A stretch of 53,766 nucleotides of DNA from Candidatus Halobeggiatoa sp. HSG11. Lineage in GTDB: Bacteria; Pseudomonadota; Gammaproteobacteria; Beggiatoales; Beggiatoaceae. Location of the stretch: positions 1 to 53,766 of the forward strand of contig JAUCGL010000012.1 of assembly GCA_030378105.1 (NCBI GenBank), read 5' to 3'. The notes under the pieces were generated by a model. It was not told where the DNA came from, did not search any database, and saw only the letters and a list, made by a program, of their open reading frames with translations. Below are positions 44,853 to 52,850 of the stretch, piece by piece. The stretch's first letter is position 1. Every line of letters begins with the position of its first letter. The position numbers were made by a program, and so were the translations under genes.

Positions 44853-45426
44853 TTCAGTTTATTTTATATTTTTAAATGCTTGTATTGTAAATAATTTTGT
44901 ACTGGCATTATTTTTAGGAATCTGTCCATTTTTAGGTGTTTCCGGTAAATTACATACAGCATGGAATATGGGATTAGCAACTATGTTTGTGATGCTGGTC
45001 AGTTCTATCTGTGCATTTGTGATTAATCATTTTTTAGTTGAGTTTCAGTTAGAATTTTTACGATTAATTTGCTATATTGCAGTTATTGCTTCTGCGGTAC
45101 AATTGGTAGAAATGACTATCAAAAAACTTAGCCCAAGTTTATTTAGAACTTTAGGGATATTTTTGCCATTAATAACAACTAATTGTGCTATTTTAGGTTT
45201 GGCTTTATTTCAAACTCTGAAAGAATACAGCTTTGTTCAGTGTCTAGCTTACAGTTTAGGTGCTGGAACTGGTTTTACTTTAGCTATTATGCTGATGGCT
45301 GGTTTACGAGAAAAATTAGATTTAGCTTATGTACCTAGCGTTAGCCAAGGTGCTGCTTTGAGTTTAATGTTGGCGGGTTTATTATCGCTGACTTTTATGG
45401 GATTTGCTGGTTTAGGAGGAGGTTAA
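44842..45426 (+). CDS. rnfA: Rnf complex subunit RnfA
   Basis: A 194-residue membrane protein, RnfA/NqrE family. Cluster cysteines are Cys28 (LFLGICPFLGVS) and Cys115 (PLITTNCAILGLAL), which pair with those of RnfE in inverted topology. The ending LSLTFMGFAGL matches the E. coli LMSLAFMGFSGL ending. A GTAGGAGAAATT ribosome site lies inside the rnfE end, and nqrM overlaps its stop by one base, so the three genes are translationally coupled. Confidence 0.92.
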   Translation: MQADSVYFIFLNACIVNNFVLALFLGICPFLGVSGKLHTAWNMGLATMFVMLVSSICAFVINHFLVEFQLEFLRLICYIAVIASAVQLVEMTIKKLSPSLFRTLGIFLPLITTNCAILGLALFQTLKEYSFVQCLAYSLGAGTGFTLAIMLMAGLREKLDLAYVPSVSQGAALSLMLAGLLSLTFMGFAGLGGG

Positions 45427-45617
45427 TGGTTACTACTTATTTAATAACTATAGGAATTATTTTAGTAATGCTATTTGGTTGGGTAGCGGTACAACATTTA
45501 GCTCGTAAATTTGCGGCTAAACACCCTGAGTTTGGTCCAGTACGTGATGAAGGTGGTGGTTGTGGTAGTTTTTGTGGTTGTATCGGAACTCGTTGTGCAA
45601 AAGAAGAAAAAAACTGA
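45426..45617 (+). CDS. nqrM: NqrM-like iron-delivery/maturation protein (DUF539)
   Basis: A 63-residue protein with one N-terminal membrane helix (about 4-22) and a cysteine-rich tail with Cys46, Cys50, Cys52 and Cys57 (GGGCGSFCGCIGTRC). NqrM is required for maturation of the Na+-NQR complex, probably delivering iron to the NqrD/NqrE cysteines. Here it is coupled to rnfE-rnfA, which carry the equivalent cluster site, so a matching role for Rnf is likely. The ATG overlaps the rnfA stop (TAATG) behind an AGGAGG-rich site. Confidence 0.87.
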   Translation: MVTTYLITIGIILVMLFGWVAVQHLARKFAAKHPEFGPVRDEGGGCGSFCGCIGTRCAKEEKN

Positions 45618-45680
45618 TTGAGTTTCACAGAGATTTTATAGTGTTAACGAAACGTCCATGTTCCGTTAGCTATTCAATTT
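45618..45680 (+). repeat. Repeat family D, left-end copy after nqrM
   Basis: TTGAGTTTCACAGAGATTTTA, then GTTAACGAAACGTCCATGTT and CCGTTAGCTATTCAATT. It starts directly at the nqrM stop. The hairpin arms differ from other copies (TTAAC/GTTAG in place of TCCAC/GTGGA) but still mostly pair. Only the left end is present. Confidence 0.65.
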
Positions 45681-45688
45681 AAGTAGGT

Positions 45689-45934
45689 TAGGACTTACGC
45701 ATTGACAAAATAATTATTTTATGAATTTATTAAAATACAAATAGTTACAAAAAATTACACCACTTGTATAATTTATATGGTTCTGTCATTCCCGTGAAAA
45801 CGGGAATCTAGGAATTTTTGAGATCACTAGATTCCCACTTTCGTGGGAATGACAATTAATTGGTTTGTATTGTAATAAATATATGATTTTAATACAATTC
45901 ACACTTTGTTATGTTTGTCAATGCGTAAGTCCTA
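45689..45934. mobile_element. MITE-like element A, copy 2
   Basis: A 246-bp element with the same ends as the 20.4 kb copy (TAGGACTTACGCATTGACAA at the left). It is flanked by TAGGT on both sides (45684-45688 and 45935-45939). Both internal dRS3-like motifs are exact here: ATTCCC-GTGAAAAC-GGGAAT and ATTCCC-ACTTTCGT-GGGAAT. Non-coding. Confidence 0.82.
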
Positions 45935-45943
45935 TAGGTTATC

Positions 45944-46000
45944 AAGGAACCTTGTACTCCAGAAAATAGAATATCCGGAGTTGCAAGGTCTCCTTGCTAT
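45944..46000. terminator. Hairpin near the end of the large secreted-protein gene
   Basis: CAAGGAACCTTGTACTCC pairs, with small bulges, with GGAGTTGCAAGGTCTCCTTG across an AT-rich loop. It lies just past the stop of the minus-strand gene ending at 46005, so it may end that transcript. Confidence 0.45.
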
Positions 46001-46004
46001 TATT

Positions 46005-49000
46005 TTAAAAATCACATTCCAACTCACCTGGCATTATTTCAATACACAAATCATTCGGAGCTAGTTCAAAGAATAAGTCAAAAAATAGAATTTCATACAC
46101 ATCAGTACTGCGAGTTTTGCTCTTGGTTTCAATTGTAATCCCATATTTGATACTGCCATCTTCATTGAAATCTATATTTGGTTCAACTGGTTCAGAAACA
46201 CGTTCATTTTTTATCGTAAAGTTGGGATGTACAAAATGTGGTTTACCTTGATATAATACAGAAAAAGTTCCATCAGAATTATAGACTGCTTGATCAATAT
46301 TTTCAAATTTAAGAATTTCTTCAATAAATATATCTGGAGATAAAACTGTTGGTCTGATAGTTTGAGCTGTTCCATCGGAATATAAAATCTTCCTTGTTTT
46401 AACACGTACACCTCTACGCAATCCTTCATTATCACATTCCAACTCACCTGGCCTTATTTCTATACATAAATCATCTGGAAAAAATTCCTCTATAAATGGA
46501 TCAAAAATAGCTACCAAATAGACATCAGTGCTGCGAGTTCGGTTAAAGGATTTCATCATAACATCACCACGTTTACCAATTTTTATCTTACTGCCCGTTG
46601 CTTCTGATAGTGCAATTGGACTTTTCGGAGCTGGAATAAATGGAATTTGGATCGCATTTGGTGTAGTGAGCTGATAAAATCCTCCAGTTCCAATTGATAA
46701 TCCAACTGGTTCCTCTTGCAAATTGGCTTTACTTATATCATCAACATCAGGAATAAAACTGTAATTCATTTCTGGACTGTTAACTTGAAAAATTCCAGTC
46801 TCAGTTTGAGTTGGAGTAAAGGTACTTAAATTAGCTGTTATAAGTGTATCTGCTAGTTCATCTACCATTGGTGTTCCAGCTCCACCTAAACCAAATCCAG
46901 CATTTAAATCAACCATATCCTCTGGTAATTCGATTGCTGGTAAATCTGGAGTTGGTAAAGCACGTAAAGCTAATTTAGCCTTATCAGGAGCTGTTATAAC
47001 TCCAGTTTCTAAATCAACTTGCCAGTCAGCCGGTACAAGTGATTCTACATCTGCCGGTGTTATTTTTTCACCATCAAAATTAGTAAATAACTTAGAAACA
47101 TCTTGACTCTTCATATTTTGAAATTGTTCAGTATCAAGTGCATTCAAATTAGGTAGGGCGAATTGGTCAATCACTTCTGGAGAAAAACCAGCCATATTTT
47201 TTGATGTTAAGCCAGTTAATGAATTCACCAGCAGATAACTAAACTGTTCTTTTGTTATACCAGATAAACCATTTTTAGTAAATTCAGAAAGTTGGGATGA
47301 TAATATAGCATTAACAGCTTCCATCGGAATATTGGCAGTATATTTTGCATCAAAAGTATTAAATGCTTTATCTTCTACTCCAATAACATCTCCACTATTC
47401 CAACGTAAAATTTGATTTAGAGAGATACAAAAATCTTGTGGTGTTGGATTGTCAAAGTTAGTTGGTGTTATTACTCCATCACCTAACGTCACTGTATTTG
47501 GGTCGTATTGTACAGTTGGAGTTAGACAAACGTGAGAAAGAATTGTACCCGACTCAATTTTACCATTACCAATTTTGGCTTGGCCATTTTCAGTACCATC
47601 AATTTCTCCTACTAAATCACAACCAATAATACTAGTACCATCAGTTAGTTGTACATTTTGAGTAACTCCATCAACAAGACATTTGATATGACCACCAACT
47701 TTGCCGCCAGTAATACTTGTATCATCAGCTAAATGAACATTAGAAATGATGCCATCCACTTGACTGTTATTGTTGATAATACCAGCTAATATACCACCAT
47801 TGAGTTCGGTTCCAACAAAATCTACATCAGCAATAGTTCCTTCATTAGTTATATTACCGGTTAATTTACCACCGCTTAATGTTGTATTAGAAGCAATCGT
47901 TGAATTGGAGATAAGCCCTTTGTTTTCAACATTACCTTCAAATATAACATTACTTACACTTGCATTTTTTCCAATAACAGTATCATCGGTGAAAGTTTGT
48001 CCTCCAATGTTGAAAGAACCGGATATATTGCCGCCAGTAGGTAAGGGTGCAATAAAAATTTCTGAAGAGCTAGGGTCGATTGCAATATCACCATCATCAG
48101 TACAGGTGCTGGTTATCGTACTTGCTGTTACTACTGTTGAATCACCAGTTGCATTGCTTGCTTTCACAGAATAATTGTAAGTAGTACCACAGGTTAAACC
48201 AGTATCATTATAACTAGTTATATTTGCTTCAGTTGTTTGAATAACAACACCGTCACGCTCAATTTTAAAACCAGTTTCATCGTTGCTGTTATCAGTCCAA
48301 GAGAGATTTATTTGAGTTTGGGAAATAGCTGTTGCATTAAAATCAGTTGGTGGAATTGGAGATGTGGCACATGCCATAGTTGTCGTACTTGCTGAATTAT
48401 CAGTAGAATCACCAGTTGCATTAGTTGCTTTCACAGAATAATTATAAGTAGTATCACAGGTTAAGTCGATATCATTATAACTTGTTGCATTTGCTTCAGT
48501 TGTTTGAATAACAACACCATCACGTTCAACCTTAAAACCAGTTTCATCGTTGCTGTTGTCAGTCCAAGAAAGATTTATTTGGGTTTGAGAAATAGCTGTT
48601 GCATTCAAAACGGTTGGTGGAATTAGAGCATTATTTGGCAGTGACTCATTTACGGTTATCGTAAAACTTTGGTCAACATTCACTGTACCATCACTCACTT
48701 GCAAAGTTAAATTATGGATTCCAGATTCAGTTGCCGTACCAGTTAAAGTAGCTGTATCATCACCGTTATCAGTTAAACTTAACCAAGTTGGTAACGTTGG
48801 TGCAGTGATTGTTAGAGTATCATCTGTATCAGCATCATTAGTAATAATATCATAGGTGTAAAGGGTATCCTTATCAACGGAAGTTATAGCTGTGCTGGTA
48901 AAAGTTGGAGAACTATCATCTGAGGCATAGAATGTCCCGTTGGTGAAACCTGAAGTAGACCATTTACACGAATAATACCCAGCACCATCAGTATTTTTGA

Positions 49001-50588
49001 AATAATACGTAGTCCCAGCAACCATAGAAGATGGGATGTTATCATCACATATTTTGTCGTTGGCATCTTGACATTGAGTTACATGAGCTTGATTTTTTAG
49101 TGAAGACGTAGCAATAACATACTCAACTTCTGATATAACAATAGTATTATAATCTGTGTTTTGAGAGTCATCTGTACATATACAAACCGCAGAAATCTCA
49201 CCAGTACTGTCCTCATTCGTAATATCATTTAATGTTACCACATCATTACAGTCATGTCCTTCACCAAGAACAGTGATAGTAAAACTTTGGTCAACATTCA
49301 CTGTACCATCACTCACTTGCAAAGTTACATTATGGGTTCCAGATTCAGTTGCCGTACCAGTTAAAGTGGCTGTACCATCGCTATTATCAGTTAAACTTAA
49401 CCAAGTTGGTAGCGTTAGAGCGGTTATTGTTAGAGTATCATCTGTATCAGCATCATTAGTGGTAATATCATAAGTGTAAAGGGTATCTTGATTGATAGAA
49501 GTTATAGCCGTGCTGGTAAACGTTGGGGCATTATTAATATCAAATTGTTGCTGGATATTTGTTGCAGCTTCGTAACATGTATTACCACTTTGAGATGCAG
49601 TAATAATACAACTTCCACCTCCAGTGAGAGTAACAGAAGTATCTGATATTGTACAGTTTCCACTTGCATTGAAACTGACACTTAATCCTGAAGAAGCGGT
49701 TGCACTAATGGAAAATGGAGGATCACTTTCATTTTTATTTGATAGTGAGTTGAAAGTAATTGTTTGATTACCTTTGTTGATAGTAAAAGCTTGTGATTCA
49801 CTTGCGGCTACATAATCACTTGTTCCAGATTGCGAAGCAGTTATAGTACAACTACCAGTATCAGTAGTGGTAACTTCATTGCTAGAGACTGTACAACTAC
49901 CACTAGAACTGTAACTTACATCTAATCCTCTATTTGAACTGGCATTTACATCAAAGGATTCTCCACAAGTTTGATCTACCAATGCATCAAAGTTAATTGT
50001 TTGGCTGGCATCGTTAATTGTGATACTTTCAAGCCCGGCACTACCGTCATTTGGAGCATCTACAGCACTATATACGTGGACAATTGTATCAGTATCTGCT
50101 GGCACAATAATTTGATTGCCAAATATGTGGGAGACATTATCATTACTACCACTGGCAAAAGTATTATTTGTTGAAGTACCTATATCAATAAAACTTTCAT
50201 CACCATCATCCCATGAATCCGTTACGTAACTTATTAATTTAACGGGAGAACTGAACTTCAATTTGTATTCATCAATAGACGTAAAGCCACCATCACAACC
50301 ATAAGTAGTTTCGTCGGGTTCCATCCATAAACCATCAGACAAATCATCACGAAAATCTCTACTTATTCCTCCACATTTGGGAGAAGAAATGGTCATAGTT
50401 ATATCATCATTAGTCACACTCCAGCTAGTACCAAATACATCGCCAAAAGTGAAAGTAGTAGCAAAAACAGGTAAAGAAAATGCCAATAATATCATCGTAG
50501 CCAAGTAATGGGATACATTATGTAAAATTATCTTGATTTTCATTTTTAACCGAAGTTTGTATTTAAACAATAGCATGATCGTCCTCAT
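46005..50588 (-). CDS. Giant modular secreted protein with cadherin-like and fibronectin III repeats
   Basis: A 1527-residue protein. The signal peptide lies within residues 16-44 (from MKIKIILHN to LPVFA); Met16 at 50543 may be the true start. In order: an N-terminal beta domain with Cys pairs (45-190), two Ig-like MBG-type repeats with paired Cys (195-345), a cadherin/dystroglycan-like repeat (about 350-440), a short Cys-containing domain (445-550), a second near-identical cadherin-like repeat (560-645), two near-identical fibronectin III domains (about 655-830), and a Gly/Ile/Asn-rich parallel-beta region (860-1010). The C-terminal part (1010-1527) ends with two copies of RSTDVY...DLCIEI-x-PGELECD. 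No LPXTG, PEP-CTERM or autotransporter barrel is seen. Adhesion or matrix function is inferred. Confidence 0.75.
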   Translation of the reverse strand: MRTIMLLFKYKLRLKMKIKIILHNVSHYLATMILLAFSLPVFATTFTFGDVFGTSWSVTNDDITMTISSPKCGGISRDFRDDLSDGLWMEPDETTYGCDGGFTSIDEYKLKFSSPVKLISYVTDSWDDGDESFIDIGTSTNNTFASGSNDNVSHIFGNQIIVPADTDTIVHVYSAVDAPNDGSAGLESITINDASQTINFDALVDQTCGESFDVNASSNRGLDVSYSSSGSCTVSSNEVTTTDTGSCTITASQSGTSDYVAASESQAFTINKGNQTITFNSLSNKNESDPPFSISATASSGLSVSFNASGNCTISDTSVTLTGGGSCIITASQSGNTCYEAATNIQQQFDINNAPTFTSTAITSINQDTLYTYDITTNDADTDDTLTITALTLPTWLSLTDNSDGTATLTGTATESGTHNVTLQVSDGTVNVDQSFTITVLGEGHDCNDVVTLNDITNEDSTGEISAVCICTDDSQNTDYNTIVISEVEYVIATSSLKNQAHVTQCQDANDKICDDNIPSSMVAGTTYYFKNTDGAGYYSCKWSTSGFTNGTFYASDDSSPTFTSTAITSVDKDTLYTYDIITNDADTDDTLTITAPTLPTWLSLTDNGDDTATLTGTATESGIHNLTLQVSDGTVNVDQSFTITVNESLPNNALIPPTVLNATAISQTQINLSWTDNSNDETGFKVERDGVVIQTTEANATSYNDIDLTCDTTYNYSVKATNATGDSTDNSASTTTMACATSPIPPTDFNATAISQTQINLSWTDNSNDETGFKIERDGVVIQTTEANITSYNDTGLTCGTTYNYSVKASNATGDSTVVTASTITSTCTDDGDIAIDPSSSEIFIAPLPTGGNISGSFNIGGQTFTDDTVIGKNASVSNVIFEGNVENKGLISNSTIASNTTLSGGKLTGNITNEGTIADVDFVGTELNGGILAGIINNNSQVDGIISNVHLADDTSITGGKVGGHIKCLVDGVTQNVQLTDGTSIIGCDLVGEIDGTENGQAKIGNGKIESGTILSHVCLTPTVQYDPNTVTLGDGVITPTNFDNPTPQDFCISLNQILRWNSGDVIGVEDKAFNTFDAKYTANIPMEAVNAILSSQLSEFTKNGLSGITKEQFSYLLVNSLTGLTSKNMAGFSPEVIDQFALPNLNALDTEQFQNMKSQDVSKLFTNFDGEKITPADVESLVPADWQVDLETGVITAPDKAKLALRALPTPDLPAIELPEDMVDLNAGFGLGGAGTPMVDELADTLITANLSTFTPTQTETGIFQVNSPEMNYSFIPDVDDISKANLQEEPVGLSIGTGGFYQLTTPNAIQIPFIPAPKSPIALSEATGSKIKIGKRGDVMMKSFNRTRSTDVYLVAIFDPFIEEFFPDDLCIEIRPGELECDNEGLRRGVRVKTRKILYSDGTAQTIRPTVLSPDIFIEEILKFENIDQAVYNSDGTFSVLYQGKPHFVHPNFTIKNERVSEPVEPNIDFNEDGSIKYGITIETKSKTRSTDVYEILFFDLFFELAPNDLCIEIMPGELECDF
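46014..46560 (-). repeat. Duplicated C-terminal module of the giant secreted protein
   Basis: Two copies, about 46014-46115 and 46434-46540, encode RSTDVY, then a Phe/Asp/Leu-rich run, then DLCIEI-x-PGELECD. The nucleotide runs CACATTCCAACTCACCTGGC and TCAGTRCTGCGAGTT recur almost exactly. Confidence 0.65.
48110..49520 (-). repeat. Near-identical coding duplications (FN3 and cadherin-like modules)
   Basis: The fibronectin III module at about 48110-48355 recurs at 48365-48610. The cadherin-like module at about 48655-48910 recurs at 49265-49520. Long stretches are identical at nucleotide level, including synonymous sites, which suggests recent duplication or conversion. Confidence 0.7.
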
Positions 50589-50608
50589 TATTATGATTTA
50601 AGTATCTG

Positions 50609-50955
50609 TTAAATAAAGCTTAGTAAACTAGTTAAATTGCCAATTTCTGTTGGTATTGAACCGTTTATTCCATCAGAGTTTAAATTCAATCCTGTAACAT
50701 TTGAACCACTGCAACTAACTCCACTCTAAACAAGGTGTATTAGTTACATTCCAATTAACCCCATCCGTACTATTATACAAAGCCACTTAAAGCCTCGCAT
50801 TGTGTTTGAGAAGTATCTCCTTGAACAACACAATCCGTAGCTGCATAAGCCGGTGTATAACCAAATATCAGCAAAAAACATAAATATTTAATAGTTTTAT
50901 TCTCTTTATTAAAGGTCTGCTTACAAATAAAAAATTTACACATTATAATTGTCAA
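50609..50955 (-). pseudogene. Broken leucine-rich-repeat secreted protein gene
   Basis: On the minus strand a signal peptide (ending TPAYA) is followed by ATDCVVQGDTSQTQCEAL. A frame change near 50785 leads into ALYNSTDGVNWNVTNTPC, and a second near 50721 into GVSCSGSNVTGLNLNSDGINGSIPTEIGNLTSLLSFI and a stop (each run quoted in parts from a different frame). Together they spell the N-terminal cap and first repeat of a plant-type bacterial LRR protein. Two frameshifts and a truncated repeat array mark it as decayed. Confidence 0.65.
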
Positions 50956-51404
50956 TATAATACTTGATTTTTAGTATACAATTATTTTATCAAAAAAAAT
51001 ATGATTATAATACTCGAAACTTAACTTAATATAACACACTACGAGTTTGTCGAACTTGAAAATATTTGATAATTAATGGTTTTATACTTGGCAAATTATA
51101 TACCATACTATGCAATGAAGAATTAAATATCTTAATTTTTTCTCGTTTCCACTCGCCTGAGCAAGCATAGCAAGCGTTGGACGTGCTGAACGAAGGGAAC
51201 ACCAATCATTTATAAACCAAAGATATGCTTCGTTGCCATTAAATTAAGGATAAGTTATTGTGTGATATAATTAATATTATAATATAAAAAACTGGTAGTC
51301 CTGCAATATGTAGTGTTAAACCTACTAGGTTTTTTAAGGCTATCACTACTTTCTATAGGGTTACCAAATTATTACCGTTAAAACCTCTCCATGTCTCGCA
51401 GCGT
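50956..51404. other. Gene-free stretch with repeat fragments
   Basis: AT-rich spacer. Half of the AAACCTACTAGGTTT hairpin lies at 51322-51337. The right end of repeat F (CCTCTCCATGTCTCGCAGCG) at 51384-51404 runs directly into the ATG at 51405. No ORF of note. Confidence 0.5.
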
Positions 51405-52223
51405 ATGTTTAAAAATATATTGAAAATCCTGATTATTATCACAATAGTTCTTTTTTTGACATATCAATATGCAATTAAAATTGAGCCAAAATGGTTAACC
51501 ACAGAGCATGTTAAAATTCCCATTAAAAATTTGCCAAGTGGTTTAAAAGGCTTCAAAATTGTGCAATTGAGTGATTTACATTATTATCCTCATACTCCCC
51601 TCTCTCTGATACAAAAAGCGGTTAAACGGGTTAATAATTTAAAACCAGATATCATAGCGTTAACTGGTGATTATATTGATAGGGAAGCTGAACCAATTTT
51701 AAGATTAATGCCGATATTGGCTAAACTTAAAGCCAAATATGGTGTGTTTGCTATACAAGGAAATCATGATAATTCAAAGATAGTTAAAACAGCTTTATCA
51801 GAAACAAGCAATATTTCCTTATTGCTCAATCAAGGAGTCAATTTAAATGTTGGACAAGCAAATATATTTTTAGCTGGATTAACACCTAATTCAAGTGGCA
51901 ATTTATCTCTAGCTCTTAAAAATCACTCGCCAAATATACCAGTAGTATTATTAGTCCATGAACCTGATTTAGCTGATGATTATGCCAAAGATAAACGAAT
52001 CACATTGCAACTATCTGGACATACACACGGTGGACAAGTACGAATTCCATTCATTGGTGCTTTGGTATTACCTTATTTGGGTCACAAATATGATCACGGA
52101 TTATATAAGATCAAGCAAATGTGGTTATATACAACACGAGGAATAGGAGTTATTGGTCCACCGTTTGGACCACCAGTACGTTTTAATTGTCCGCCGGAAA
52201 TAACGGAAATAACATTTTATTAA
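51405..52223 (+). CDS. Membrane-anchored metallophosphoesterase (YaeI/YkuE/LpxG-like)
   Basis: A 272-residue calcineurin-like phosphoesterase with one N-terminal membrane helix (about 4-22). Metal ligands are visible: Asp57 and His59 (LSDLHYYP), Asp89 (GDYID), Asn120/His121 (GNHDN), a later His in LLVHEPD, and the pair in SGHTHGGQV. The anchor and the ending RFNCPPEITEITF fit the YkuE/YaeI group; some members (LpxG) cleave UDP-diacylglucosamine in lipid A synthesis, but many do not. The upstream sequence is a repeat F end with no Shine-Dalgarno, so expression may be altered. Cytoplasmic or periplasmic orientation is not settled. Confidence 0.85.
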   Translation: MFKNILKILIIITIVLFLTYQYAIKIEPKWLTTEHVKIPIKNLPSGLKGFKIVQLSDLHYYPHTPLSLIQKAVKRVNNLKPDIIALTGDYIDREAEPILRLMPILAKLKAKYGVFAIQGNHDNSKIVKTALSETSNISLLLNQGVNLNVGQANIFLAGLTPNSSGNLSLALKNHSPNIPVVLLVHEPDLADDYAKDKRITLQLSGHTHGGQVRIPFIGALVLPYLGHKYDHGLYKIKQMWLYTTRGIGVIGPPFGPPVRFNCPPEITEITFY

Positions 52224-52240
52224 TTTCCAACATTCCATTA

Positions 52241-52321
52241 ACTCTCGCTGTGAGACAAAGAGAGGCGAAGCTGAGGTCGAGTAGTCTGCGACTTGCATGA
52301 GAGTTCTTAAATTTGAAGAAA
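52241..52321 (-). repeat. Repeat family F, inverted copy
   Basis: CTCGCTGTGAGACAAAGAGA, then GGCGAAGCTGAGGTCGAGTA and GAGAGTTCTTAAATTTGAAG, the reverse of 42408-42487 with scattered differences. Starts 18 bases after the metallophosphoesterase stop. Confidence 0.65.
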
Positions 52322-52331
52322 TATCAGATCA

Positions 52332-52604
52332 TAATTAATTTGATTCCATAGGTTTTCACCTATAGACATTCATTAAGATACATTTGTGTGCAACCTGCGA
52401 GGTTTTGGAAACCTCGTAGGTTTTAAGTGAAATTATTTATCTGAAAAACTATATGGCTATTCGAGTGTGAACCTCGTTGGGATTGTTTTAACTATCCTGA
52501 AAGGATTGAATGTGAATAGCCACTGATGAAATCGGTGGAATATAAGAGCTTTCTGCGGCAAGCTCAGTTAATTAAGTATATATACTTATTTAGGAAAGAT
52601 GTCT
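52332..52604 (+). repeat. Element B, copy with one end and an internal insertion
   Basis: It keeps the right 19-bp end (52586-52604) and the ATCCT-GAA-AGGAT and CCACTGAT-GAA-ATCGGTGG hairpins. About 85 bases near 52367-52450, including an AACCTGCGAGG/CCTCGTAGGTT hairpin, split the first hairpin from the rest. The left end is lost. Confidence 0.65.
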
Positions 52605-52702
52605 ATTTTGAACAATCTAACACCTTATCAAAATTCCAGACATCAGCATATATGCCATAAAAATATTTTCGTTCATTACACACTACATATTTTTCCTTCT
52701 TC

Positions 52703-52850
52703 AACCGCTTTCCATGAAAATAATTCCATTATATTTAGTAATTTTTGCCCAATGTTTCCAATCATGAGCAGCCACATAAATATTATCTGATGTTTTAAGA
52801 ATGTCCAATTCAAATAAGCGATAGCCTTTTTTATAATTAAAATCAAGTAC
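52703..52850 (-). pseudogene. GDPD-like remnant downstream of a nonsense codon
   Basis: In the same frame as the upstream CDS, after its TAA, the minus strand reads VLDFNYKKGYRLFELDILKT, then SDNIYVAAHDWKHWAKITKY and a stop at 52703. The E-x-D and HDW parts match the start of a glycerophosphodiester phosphodiesterase domain. The remaining two thirds of such a domain are missing. The TAA occupies the position of a conserved Glu in the usual NSLEA run. Confidence 0.65.
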
